From positions 334,504,312 to 334,568,311 of the forward strand of contig NC_085138.1 of assembly GCF_035046485.1 (NCBI RefSeq): a DNA stretch of 64,000 bases, given 5' to 3'. The DNA is from Aedes albopictus. Lineage: Eukaryota; Arthropoda; Insecta; Diptera; Culicidae. Made by a program: the position numbers and the translations under genes. This document shows, piece by piece, positions 52,231-61,712 of this stretch (positions are counted from its first letter, which is position 1; the number at the start of each line of letters is the position of its first letter). The notes beneath the pieces were generated by a model. It saw only the letters and a program-made list of their open reading frames with translations. It ran no database searches and had not been told where the DNA came from.

Positions 52231-53161
52231 CACTTAAAAAAATAGGAATTTACACGTGACGTAAACCATCAACGTACATCAGGGATAGGGTGCGACTCAA
52301 AACTCTTTGCGTGCCGCACACTCTGCTACGAGACAGCACAACAAACTAGAAGGAGACGAGTACGCGCAATCGGTTGTGTGTTGCTCGTTTGCTTTGCCGC
52401 GCGCTGGAGCTCTCCTGTCTCTCACGCTGCACTCTCTCGGTGCTTATCTCCGTGCTTTTCACTTGGCTTGATACTACGCATGATTGCAAAAATTTTGAAT
52501 CAAACGACCCATCACTTGTCAACTCTTGACAAGCTTAACAACTTTGCCGAAAACACAAACTCTTCAATTAATTTATTAATTGATTTTTTCTGTTTGGAGA
52601 CAAGCGCAGTCCCAAGCACCGTGCATTACTCCCTGCGCCGTAGAGCTAGTGCTGCGATTGTCTCTCGCACAATTACGAAAGCTCTCACTCATACGTCTCT
52701 TGTCTCTCGGCAAAACGGGAGACGAGCACTTGCGATTGTGTGAAGCACACGCTTTTTTCGCACCGCACGGTGCATGCCGCCAATCCCTGACGTACATAAA
52801 CATTTCAGGACTGAATGACAAATTTGACTCAATTTTACATCCCTCATGTAAATTCGAGTTCATTGCACAAGATGTCAACAAACCTATCTGACCAGATAGG
52901 TAGAAACAGTTTTACATTTATCATATATGTCTCTCAACTCGGTGATATAGCCGAGAGGTATAGTGCGTGCCTCTCAATCAACGGACCAGGGTTCGAATCC
53001 AGTTCACTATTTTACTTACATATGTTTTATCTCTTGCTTCTGCTCTAGCGATTGCTAGCTCGACTTTATTTGTGATAAAAGGCGTAAGTGTGTGTCAAAT
53101 GGGCCGCTCCTTTTATGTGCATCCAAGTGAACTTAAATTTACATGACTTTTTCTAAGAGTG
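52231..53161. mobile_element. Element with ACACTTARAAAAA ends and a tRNA-like segment
   Basis: Left ACACACTTAAAAAAATAGG and right, reversed, ACACTCTTAGAAAAAGTC, both followed by tttacatg/tttacacg blocks, suggest short inverted ends. Interior patches are GC-rich (52380-52460, 52600-52790). The target duplication was not determined. Contains the tRNA-like segment 52941-53010. Confidence 0.4.
52941..53010 (+). tRNA. tRNA-like segment (SINE-type), not a functional tRNA
   Basis: A box A-like word TAGCCGAGAGG (52948-52958) and a perfect box B GGTTCGAATCC (52990-53000) are spaced as in tRNA genes. The ends GGTGATA and TTCACTA do not pair as an acceptor stem, so this is a tRNA-derived (pol III promoter) segment rather than a working tRNA. 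Confidence 0.55.
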
Positions 53162-53164
53162 TAT

Positions 53165-53690
53165 GCGATGCTTCACAGAAGTCGTCCGTACTTCGAAAAA
53201 AACAGGTCGACATCAACTATAGAAACGGTCACGAACTGACTAAATATGAACGCAGGACGATATTCTTCTTCTGTTTCGTTCTCTGTATGCGACTTATTAT
53301 TTGGCCAATTATTCTGCTGTTCAAATACGCTGGACGACGTATCCATCTGCTGTCCGGCGTACAGCTCCGACCTTTTCCATACTTCGTCGTCTCATCGGCA
53401 ACGTTTTTGTTTGTTCCCAGCCTTTAAGGTCTCCTTGCAGACTGAGATTGAAGCAGAAAGCATCTTCACCAGGTGTCCACGATATTCCCAGCAATCGCTC
53501 ATATCCAGTGGTCAGTTAGATTTCTCAATCACATCCATTCAGGGTGCAAAATATTCATAGTCATTGACTGAAAACAGCAAGAATTTGAATGATTCTACAC
53601 TGAATATTCAAAGCAAACAAACTCATTTTCGCTCTCTCTCTTCACACAGTCAGTCAATTCGTAGTCATTGAATATGAAGCCGATCGAGAA
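53165..53690 (-). other. Possible retroelement coding scrap
   Basis: Minus translation near 53530-53420 gives ISWTPGEDAFCFNLSLQGDL, a composition and pattern like coding sequence (perhaps a BEL/Pao-type pol scrap), followed by shifted frames. I cannot name the family. The rest is unassigned. Confidence 0.25.
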
Positions 53691-53699
53691 ACATCTTTA

Positions 53700-53918
53700 T
53701 AATTACCTACGTTTAAGGCTACGATTCTTTCCAAAAGCACTCCACAACAATGTTGTATATTCGGATAGTCGCACAAAGTGAGAACGCGTGTCGATCACAG
53801 CAACGATAACAAATGAATGCCAGTTTATTATTGTGTATCATGGTATCAATGTCATATGAGCATGGTGGACTGGTAAAGGAAAACAAGGGTTTTGAATACA
53901 CGGTAGAATATTATAACA
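53700..53918 (-). repeat. Presumed 3' LTR of the second gypsy element
   Basis: Minus strand begins TGTTATAATATTCTACC directly after the purine tract GGGAGGAAGAAA. Contains aataataaac (a possible polyadenylation signal). Its far end cannot be placed because the 5' LTR is not in the window. Confidence 0.45.
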
Positions 53919-53986
53919 TTTCTTCCTCCCTAACGATGATTGCTTGATACCTACATTGAGATTTAGTATTGTTAGTAAACACAAAT

Positions 53987-54280
53987 TCAGAGATCGAGTC
54001 TATTCGGTGCTTTCCTAACTCTGTTAGACCTTCTGAGGTCCGTATCTTCAGTCCCCGAGGCATTCGTTGGTTGAATACAGTGTTCTTGTGTCGCTCTTTG
54101 ACTTTGACGTGGATAATGATTGCGAGCGAGTTCGGGATCAGCGCTACTGACAGGTTCGGAAGGGTCTCGAGATTGATTATTTTCTGGTGGATCAACCAGT
54201 ACCTCAGATGTGCATTCTTGTGGCGGTGGCAAAGGAATGGACGGCCGAACAGCACTCCTAACAACAGGAAATTCTGACTG
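53987..54280 (-). pseudogene. C-terminal tail of gypsy pol
   Basis: Ends LRRSNRVRKAPNRLDL, a tail typical of Ty3/gypsy integrases of this type. Pro/Ser-rich before that. Cut at 54280 by the TIR element; continues at 58995. Confidence 0.7.
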
Positions 54281-54365
54281 CCCAAGCAACCAAAAGTTCG
54301 GATACCACTTGAAGAACGAACTCGGAAGTTTAAGTTTGGTTCAATTTAAGTTTCGTTGAACTCAA

Positions 54366-57300
54366 CGCAAACTGCAAAACGGTGAGTCGATAAGGAGAGC
54401 ATCTAACATAGCTCTGGTCCTCACAAGTTCCTACCTCATGCTTCCACGGGTCAAACGATGACAAAGACCGCCAGCTAAGAGTTGTGTGCTTAGCTGGTAG
54501 TGCAGCCTGGGCACTGTTGTCCTTCTGACTTCAGCTAGATTGAGGAGGTACGATCCGAGCGTCTGTTCACCAAGGAGGTGCGGCTCAAACAGCGTCTGTT
54601 CTGGCATCCAGCGGCTGAGTATGAAATGCTGTATTGCGTCAGCTATACCTAAGAAGGCAGCCCCTTCAACGCAATGTAGGCAGCGCGGCCCCGGTAAGGT
54701 AGCCTGCTGAAAACCTTCAAACACCCAGAAAAGCAATAGTAGAGTAAACGGATTGATTCAACGGCAACAGACCCGGCAACGAATAAAGGACAACGATTGG
54801 AAAGTCGGATCTTGGAACGTGAGAACTTTGAATGAACCCGCACGTGTTGGGCTCCTGGCTCGTGAACTGCGGAATGTCGGCGTTAATGTGGCCGCTATCC
54901 AGGAGATACGCTGGCCCAAAACTGGAGAACGCGAGTTCCGAGCGGTGGATCCCATCGCCAACACTTCATTCAAGTACCACATCTACTACAGCGGCGGCGA
55001 TAAGGCAGAACGCGGAGTTGGCTTTATAGTGATCGGGAAGCAGATGAAGCGAGTTATTCGGTGGAAGCCGATAAGCGACCGAATCTGTGTGTTGAGGATG
55101 AAGGGCAAGTTCTTCAACTACAGCCTGATCAGCATCTATGCGCCAACGAACGACAAACCCGATGACATGAAGGATGAGTTCTATGAGAGCCTTGATAAGG
55201 CCTACGGAGAGTGCCCAAAACAAGATGTCAAAATAGTCATCGGAGATGCAAATGCGCAGATCGGCAGAGAAAGTTTCTTTCGGCCTGTCATTGGAACGGA
55301 AAGCCTTCATTCTGTTACCAATGATAATGGTCTGCGCCTTGTGACATTCGCTGCTGCTAGAGGGATGGCAATCAGCAGTACCTACTTCGCACGTAAGAAT
55401 ATCCGAAAACACACCTGGCGACACCCGAGTGGTGACACTTGCTCCCAGATAGACCACGTGCTGGTCGACGGGCGACATTTCTCGGACGTCATAGATGTGA
55501 GGTCCTACAGAGGCCCGAACATCGACTCGGATCATTATCTTGTAGCCGCTAAAATTCGGGCGCGATTATCCAGCGTCACGAGTTCAAGAAACAACAGGAC
55601 GATGCGTTTCAATATCCAGCGCTTGTCAGCCGAAGGGGTTGCTGCACAGTACCATCAGAAGCTAGACGAGAGGATAGGAGAGACCAACGGATCTGGAGAT
55701 GTCAACAGCTTGTGGGGAAGTATCCACGAAGCAGTGACAACAACAGCGCAAGAGGTGATTGGTACCGCTCAGCGACGCCAACGTAATGGTTGGTTTGACG
55801 AGGACTGCCAACGAGCGACGAACGAAAAGAATGCCGCCAGAAGTCGAATGCTAGTGGCCGGTACCCGGCAGAACAGAGAGCGGTACAGGGTTGCAAGAGC
55901 AGAAGAGAAACGAATCCACCGCAGGAAAAAACGGCAACACGAAGAGAGTGTTATTGCTGAAGCGCAGGAAAGTATGGACAGGAACGATATGCGGAGATTT
56001 TATGCAACTGTCAATGGCGCGCGGCACAAGACTGCGCCAGTGCCCGCCATGTGCAATGACCGGGAAGGAAATTTGCTGACAGACAAAACAATGGTGGCAG
56101 CCAGGTGGAAGGAGCACTTCGAAGATTTGTTGAATGGTAGCAGCGAAGGAGCACCCAGGAACAGGATAAACATAATGGATGACAGTCAAGCAGTGGAACC
56201 ACCAACACTGGATGAGGTTAAAAAGGCCCTTAAGGAGCTGAAAAACAGCAAGGCTGCTGGGAAGGACGAGATCCCGGTCGAACTTCTTAAGCACGGAAGC
56301 GAGCAGCTACATCAATCAATCCATCAGATTATTATAAAGATTTGGGAGGATGAAGAATTGCCCACTAGTTGGTTGGATGGCCTCATATGCCCAATCTACA
56401 AGAAAGGGCACAGACTGGAGTGTGCCAATTACAGAGGGATTACCCTTTTAAATTCGGCGTATAAGATACTGTCGCGTGTCCTGTTCAACAGACTGCGACC
56501 TCTTGAGGAGTCCTTCGTCGGCGAATACCAGGCTGGTTTTCGTGAGGGCCGATCAACGACGGATCAAATGTTTACCCTGCGGATGATCCTAGATAAATTT
56601 CGGGAATATAACTTGCAGACTCACCATCTGTTCATTGATTTTAAAGCAGCGTACGATTCAGTGAAAAGAAATGAGCTTTGGCAGATAATGTCAGAACATG
56701 GTTTTCCGGCGAAACTAATTAGGCTGATACGCGCAACGCTGGATGGATCAAAATCAAGTATTCGGATCGCGGACGAAGTGTCTACGTCGTTTGTGACCTT
56801 GGATGGATTGAAGCAGGGGGATGCTCTTTCAAATTTATTGTTCAACATTGCACTCGAAGGAGCGATTAGGAGGTCAGGCGTGCAGAGGAATGGCTCTATC
56901 ATCACACGGTCGCACATGCTCCTCGGTTTTGCGGACGATATTGATCTCATCGGCATCGATCGTAGGGCAGTGGAGGAAGCTTATGCTCCTCTGAAGAGAG
57001 AGACAGCGAGGATAGGCTTGACGATTAACTCTACCAAGACGAAGTACATGATAGCGGGTAGAGACAGAAGCAGGCCTAGTGGTGTTAGTGCTGAGGTAGT
57101 GATTGATGGGGAAGTGTTTGAAGTTGTTGAAGAATTTGTTTATCTTGGAACACTTGTGACATGTGACAATGACGTTTCCCGTGAAGTGAAAAGGCGTATT
57201 GCAGCTGCGAATAGGGCCTTTTACGGATTGCGTAGCCAGCTTAGGTCCCGTAACTTGCAAACGCAAACAAAATTCGCTCTGTATAAGACGCTGATTCTTC

Positions 57301-57756
57301 CGGTTGCCCTCTACGGTCACGAAGCGTGGACGTTAAAGGAGGTAGACCGAAAAGCTTTTGGAGTTTTTGAGCGCAAAGTGCTGCGGACAATTCTCGGTGG
57401 GAAACAAGAAAATGGAGTGTGGCGCAGACGCATGAATCACGAGTTGTACCAAGTGTACGAAGATGCGAATATTGTGAAACGTATAAAATACGGCAGACTT
57501 CAGTGGGCTGGACACGTAGTGCGAATGTCGGAAGAAAGAATAGCGAAAACAATATTCAGCAGAGAACCCGGTAGAGGTAGGCGGCTTCGTGGGCGGCCGC
57601 GAACTCGCTGGCTGCACGCGGTTGAAGAAGATCTACGATCCCTACACGTTCGGGGAAACTGGAGGAACATCGCCCAAGACCGACGAAGTTGGTGCTCTAC
57701 TATACGCTCGGCATTGGAGTAAAGTTACTTTGTAGCCAACAAGGTATCAAGGTAGG
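54366..57756 (+). mobile_element. Full-length RTE-type LINE, 3.4 kb
   Basis: A 9-bp target duplication TGAACTCAA flanks it (54357-54365 and 57757-57765). It has a short 5' part, one long ORF and a very short 3' part ending ..ggtatcaaggtagg, which is typical of RTE elements. There is no poly(A) tail. No internal damage was seen. It resembles the Aedes JAM1/RTE type. Confidence 0.85.
54711..57722 (+). CDS. RTE polyprotein: APE endonuclease and reverse transcriptase
   Basis: Open from the stop at 54708-54710 to TAG at 57720-57722. There is no ATG before the endonuclease; 54753 (TTG) is only a frame marker, and I number residues from it. Endonuclease blocks: GSWNVRTLN (about 19-27), AAIQEIRW (45-52), IVIGDANAQIG (165-175), SQIDHVLVDGR (229-239), DSDHYLV (253-259). 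RT blocks: CPIYKKGHRL, YRGITLLNSAYKI, AGFREGRSTTDQ, HHLFIDFKAAYDS, GLKQGDALSNLLFN, and catalytic FADD at 726-729. The C-terminal domain (FVYLGTLVT, LYGHEAWTL, LQWAGHVVRM) is as usual in RTE. All catalytic residues are present, so the protein could be active. Start by reinitiation, non-AUG or a truncated ATG is unresolved. Confidence 0.93.
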   Translation, partial: KPSNTQKSNSRVNGLIQRQQTRQRIKDNDWKVGSWNVRTLNEPARVGLLARELRNVGVNVAAIQEIRWPKTGEREFRAVDPIANTSFKYHIYYSGGDKAERGVGFIVIGKQMKRVIRWKPISDRICVLRMKGKFFNYSLISIYAPTNDKPDDMKDEFYESLDKAYGECPKQDVKIVIGDANAQIGRESFFRPVIGTESLHSVTNDNGLRLVTFAAARGMAISSTYFARKNIRKHTWRHPSGDTCSQIDHVLVDGRHFSDVIDVRSYRGPNIDSDHYLVAAKIRARLSSVTSSRNNRTMRFNIQRLSAEGVAAQYHQKLDERIGETNGSGDVNSLWGSIHEAVTTTAQEVIGTAQRRQRNGWFDEDCQRATNEKNAARSRMLVAGTRQNRERYRVARAEEKRIHRRKKRQHEESVIAEAQESMDRNDMRRFYATVNGARHKTAPVPAMCNDREGNLLTDKTMVAARWKEHFEDLLNGSSEGAPRNRINIMDDSQAVEPPTLDEVKKALKELKNSKAAGKDEIPVELLKHGSEQLHQSIHQIIIKIWEDEELPTSWLDGLICPIYKKGHRLECANYRGITLLNSAYKILSRVLFNRLRPLEESFVGEYQAGFREGRSTTDQMFTLRMILDKFREYNLQTHHLFIDFKAAYDSVKRNELWQIMSEHGFPAKLIRLIRATLDGSKSSIRIADEVSTSFVTLDGLKQGDALSNLLFNIALEGAIRRSGVQRNGSIITRSHMLLGFADDIDLIGIDRRAVEEAYAPLKRETARIGLTINSTKTKYMIAGRDRSRPSGVSAEVVIDGEVFEVVEEFVYLGTLVTCDNDVSREVKRRIAAANRAFYGLRSQLRSRNLQTQTKFALYKTLILPVALYGHEAWTLKEVDRKAFGVFERKVLRTILGGKQENGVWRRRMNHELYQVYEDANIVKRIKYGRLQWAGHVVRMSEERIAKTIFSREPGRGRRLRGRPRTRWLHAVEEDLRSLHVRGNWRNIAQDRRSWCSTIRSALE

Positions 57757-58639
57757 TGAACTCAAATCTCCAAAAAGTTCCTTATGTATTAGTTATGAAC
57801 TTGGAAGTACATGTACAAGCTTTTGACATCTCTTCAAAACGACATTAAAGTCGAAAAAAGGTTCAGAAAGAACTTATGTTGAACTTTAAAACCGAGTTCA
57901 ATCAAATATTAACCGAACTCATGTTGAACTTTTTCGTGCCTTTAAAACTCAAATATAGTTCATTTGGGCATATTACAACAACTTGAAATATTCCGTTCCG
58001 AACTTGTTTCGGACTTGTTTTGAACTTACTACTCAAAGTTCGGATAAATATTAACCGTACCAAAAAAAGTGAACTTCATTTGAACTTCGGCGACAGCGGG
58101 GCCGGGGAGAAGTTCTCATTCAATTAAATCACTCCGAAATCGAGCGGAGCAGCCACAGCTTGTGTTAATTTCACAAGTACACTTTGTTTCACTATAATAT
58201 TTCAACATACTTACTAGTAATCAACCCAAAGCACCCGTATTGTGTGGCTCAAAGGCTGCCCCCGCAGCGGAAAACTGTTCTGCCCAGGATTCCGCCGGAG
58301 TTTTTTCGGCTGCGGATAAAAGTCCTCCAGCTTTGCTGGATGTTTCAACCCCGTCTCACTTGTCGCACCAGCGTGCCGGTAATCGACGCGATCGTTGTCA
58401 CTGAAAACTTATAAACTTTTCAGAATGATTGGCACTGGCACTAATTTATTACTTTGCACTTGATTCAATTACGAATCAAAACAAACTGAAAATGTCAAAC
58501 TATGTAAGTTCACAAGAAGTTCCACGTAAACTTCTTTCGAACCTTCGGCTTGAGGTTCAGAGAAAGTTCACACGCGAACCTGATTGAGCTCTACTAAATG
58601 ATATCAGCACATTGAGTAAAATCTCGCAGTGGATAACAA

Positions 58640-58700
58640 CACATACATGGAGTAGTGGTTAGGCGCCGGCTTTCAACGAGGAGAACTCGAGCTCAATTCT
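58640..58700 (+). repeat. tRNA-like scrap
   Basis: GTAGTGGTTAGGCGCCGG resembles box A of a pol III promoter, and gagctcaattctcag, about 35 bases on, a worn box B. It lies in the right part of the 54281-58994 element. Probably SINE-derived. Confidence 0.35.
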
Positions 58701-58994
58701 CAGTAAGTAAAAAACATTAAAAATTATTTCAAGGTATTAGTCAATTTGGATTTCACATGTACTAATGTCTCATAATAATAAATTAATTTTGAGGACTAAT
58801 TTATTTTTTTTAATGTTTTCGAAGCTAATTTTTAAGCTGAATAGCGTTCCTTTCAGCGACACAAGTGTACTTTTTGTGAACTCAAGTTCGGTTAATTACT
58901 TAAAAAGTGAGCTGAATAGAATGCTATTCATCTTCCTTCGAATAGCTGATTAAGCCCAAACATGCTATTTTATCCGAACTTTTGGTTGCTTGGG

Positions 58995-59163
58995 TGAGAC
59001 TGTTGACTCACTGGACCTGGTCTGATTTGATCAATATGACGTTTCCACAACCTATCATCATCAAGTTCGATCATTTAATGCAACTTCCCAAACTTTCCCG
59101 AAACAACACCAAACCTCCATCTATCCGAATGCGAAAGAAAGTCTCTGGCAGCTACTCTGTCAT
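58995..59163 (-). pseudogene. Gypsy pol segment after the integrase core
   Basis: Minus strand, shifted frame: NDRVAARDFLSH, DRWRFGVV, GKFGKLH, then a stop, then RLWKRHIDQIR. This is the conserved segment between integrase core and tail in this gypsy lineage. It contains a frameshift relative to 59164-60189 and at least one stop. Confidence 0.65.
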
Positions 59164-60249
59164 TTATCTCAACAAACAAACAAACGAACGAACTGTCATC
59201 TCTTCTCCCCTGGAACCGAAATACTTGTCGTCACGGTCGCTTTTGGGAACTAGTAGGTCTATACGAGATCTCATCTGCCTCCCGAAAACCATCATCGAAG
59301 GACTCTTCCCAGTAGCGGGGTGGATGGTTCTTCTGTAGGCCATGGCTATATTGTGCAGTTCCTTCTGAACTTCTGATCGTGGACACTGTAGAGCCTTTAT
59401 TTTGTCCTTAAACGTTTGAACATATCGTTCGGCTTGGCCGTTTGTGGCTGGATGATAAGGCGCTCCCATTTTGTGGATGATTCCATTTTTCTTCAAAAAA
59501 TCTTGAAATTGTGCAGATGTGAGCTGCGTACCTCGGTCCGTGACCAACACCGTTGGCAAGCCAAACGTGGCGAAAAACTCGCGCATTCGCTCAATTGTAG
59601 TATCGGTTGACATGTCAGGGATAACCTTAACCTCAGGCCATTTACTATAAGCATCCACAATTATAAGAAAGTTGAGCCCCATAAACAGCCCCGCGAAGTC
59701 GGCATGTATACGCTGGAATGGTTCCACCGGCCTCTCCCAACAGTGTGTTTGTACATTTGGAGGATCATTCCTGGTTCTTGCACAGCTGACGCAATCACGT
59801 GAAAGTTCGATTATATCGCGGTCAATAGATTCCCACCAGCAGTATGATCTCGCTAGAGATTTCATCCGAGAGATCCCGAAATGTCCTGCATGCAGTTCTT
59901 CAAGAACTCTTCGACGCAAAGGTTCCGGGATATACACTATTATGCCTTTCATCAGACATCCGCTTTGCAGACTGAACTCGCATTGGTCAACTCCGAATCG
60001 ATCACGGCCTTCTACTGACCGCCCTGTCTTCAAACCTTGGATTAAGTTGCGAACGGAAGCATCTTGCTTTGTATTCTCTTCGAGTTCCTCCACGGATACG
60101 GGCAGCGTGCGGATCTGATCCAACTCGATAACGTCAACTTCTTCGATGCGTTTCTTGTTGGCTCTATCTGGAACTGGTAAACGGGACATTCCGTCTGCAT
60201 TGGCGTGGACTTTTGAGGGTCGATATCGGACATCAAATTGGAAAGACTC
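59164..60249 (-). pseudogene. Gypsy integrase
   Basis: The zinc finger H-x3-H..C-x2-C is seen in LHAGHFG and CVSCAR. The catalytic acidic residues are seen in HADFAG, VTDRGTQL and NGQAERYV (D, D, E all present). It is in the same frame as the RT at 60250-61698 but separated from it by a TAA (60247-60249) in the RNase H to integrase linker. The domain itself is intact; the gene is not. Confidence 0.85.
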
Positions 60250-61712
60250 TTAAAAGACAGCGTAGTGTTGCATACGCAGAGCAGAAAGCGTGGGCAGACC
60301 TTTTTCTGGCGAGAAAATTTGCGCCACAGGTTTGTTGTCTGTGACAAGAACGAATTTCCTGCCAAACAGGTACTGATGAAATCTCTTGACACCATAGACA
60401 ATAGCATGCGCTTCTTTGTCGACTTGGCTGTAATTTTGCTGAGTTGTGTTCAGAGTTTGTGATGCGTATTGGATCGGGCGTTCGCTTCCGTCCGAGTATA
60501 TGTGACTCAACACCGCCCCAACACCATACGGTGAGGCATCCACGGCAAGAACCAGCGGTAAACTCGAATCATAATGGACTAATACGCGATCGGACTGTAT
60601 CTCAGATTTCACCCATTCAAACGCCCTTTCACAATCGTTGTTCCATTCAAAAGGAGTATGGTCTTTCAAGAGATTGTTGATTGGGTAGATTCTCGTGCTG
60701 AGATCAGGCATGAATCTTCCATAGTAATTAACAAGCCCAAGGAACGCTCTGACCTGCTCACGATTCTCTAGTCTAGGCATTTTCTGTATAGCGGAAATTT
60801 TCTCTTGCGTCTTGTGGATACCTTCGGAATCAATGACATAACCACAGTACTCAATAGAGTCCGCGAAAAAATCGCATTTAGCCACATTCACTCTCATATC
60901 ATGCTCTGCAAATCTACTCAAAACTTCTTGTAGTCGCTTCAAGTGTGTCTCGTAATCCGGCCCTGTAACCTTGACATCATCTAAGAAGACAGATACCCCA
61001 GGAATGTCACGAAGAATCTGCGAAATCTCTCTCTGGAATATGACGGGCGCAGAGGCAACACCATACATCAGTCTTGTCGGTTGGAATAATCCTAAATGAG
61101 TGTTCAATGTGATCATTCCTTGATCTTCTGATCGCACACTCATCTGCAAGTACGCCTGTGCCACATCTAGTTTTGAAAATTTCTGCCTACCTGCCTTATT
61201 CGCAAAAAGCTCATCAACCGTTGGTAATGGGTGCTCATCAACCAACAAATGCTTGTTCACCGTTAACTTGTAATCTCCGCACAACCGGACCTTATTAGCG
61301 GACTTCATCACCGGTACGACAGGAGTACCCCATTCGCTATTATTGACCTTCACCAGAATCCCATTGTCAACCATTTCATTGATTTCTCGTTCAACAGTAT
61401 CACGGATAGCGAAAGGTAAAGTACGAGATTTTAGAAACACTGGTCTGGCGTTCGGTTTGAGAGTAAGACTAGCCTGTATTTTAGTCATCTTGCCGACGGA
61501 ATTATCGAACACGGAAGGAAATTGATCAATGAGAGACTTTACGGAATCTGACAATGGTGGACGAAGAGTGATTTTATCGACAGAAGAAACCGAGCCTGCC
61601 ATAACTTCATTCCAATTGAGTTGCAATGCACGCATCCATTCTCTTCCCAGAAGGGGATGCCGGTTCGAATCCACCACAAAGAGGCGTAAGGTTTCCACTT
61701 TGCCTTTGTATA
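60250..61712 (-). pseudogene. Gypsy reverse transcriptase and RNase H
   Basis: Begins with the end of the protease (VVDSNRHPLLGREWM). RT blocks follow: KLDVAQAYLQM, LMYGVASAPVIFQREI, and catalytic VFLDDVKV. RNase H: LAVDASPYGVGAVLSH, KEAHAIVYGVKRFHQYLFG, LVTDNKPVAQIF. All catalytic acidic residues are visible. It ends in a premature TAA at 60247-60249. The 5' side continues across the TA element at 61713-63256. Confidence 0.87.

Larger units (their letters stand above)
54281..58994. mobile_element. CCCAAGCAACC-ended DNA element containing an RTE, 4.7 kb
   Basis: Ends CCCAAGCAACCAAAAGTTCG..GATA (24 bp) at 54281 and, inverted, at 58994. Flanks tctgactg (54273-54280) and tgagactg (58995-59002) agree at 6 of 8 bases, an aged 8-bp target duplication. 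Subterminal words aagttcgg, gaactca and aacttatg recur in both orientations. About 1.3 kb is its own sequence; the rest is the RTE 54366-57756. No transposase was found. It interrupts the pol gene of the second gypsy element. Confidence 0.75.

Noticed and set aside
53987..54285. A separate host gene with a Pro-rich protein
   Set aside because: The tail RRSNRVRKAPNRLDL and the neighbouring purine tract and LTR start show it is the end of gypsy pol.
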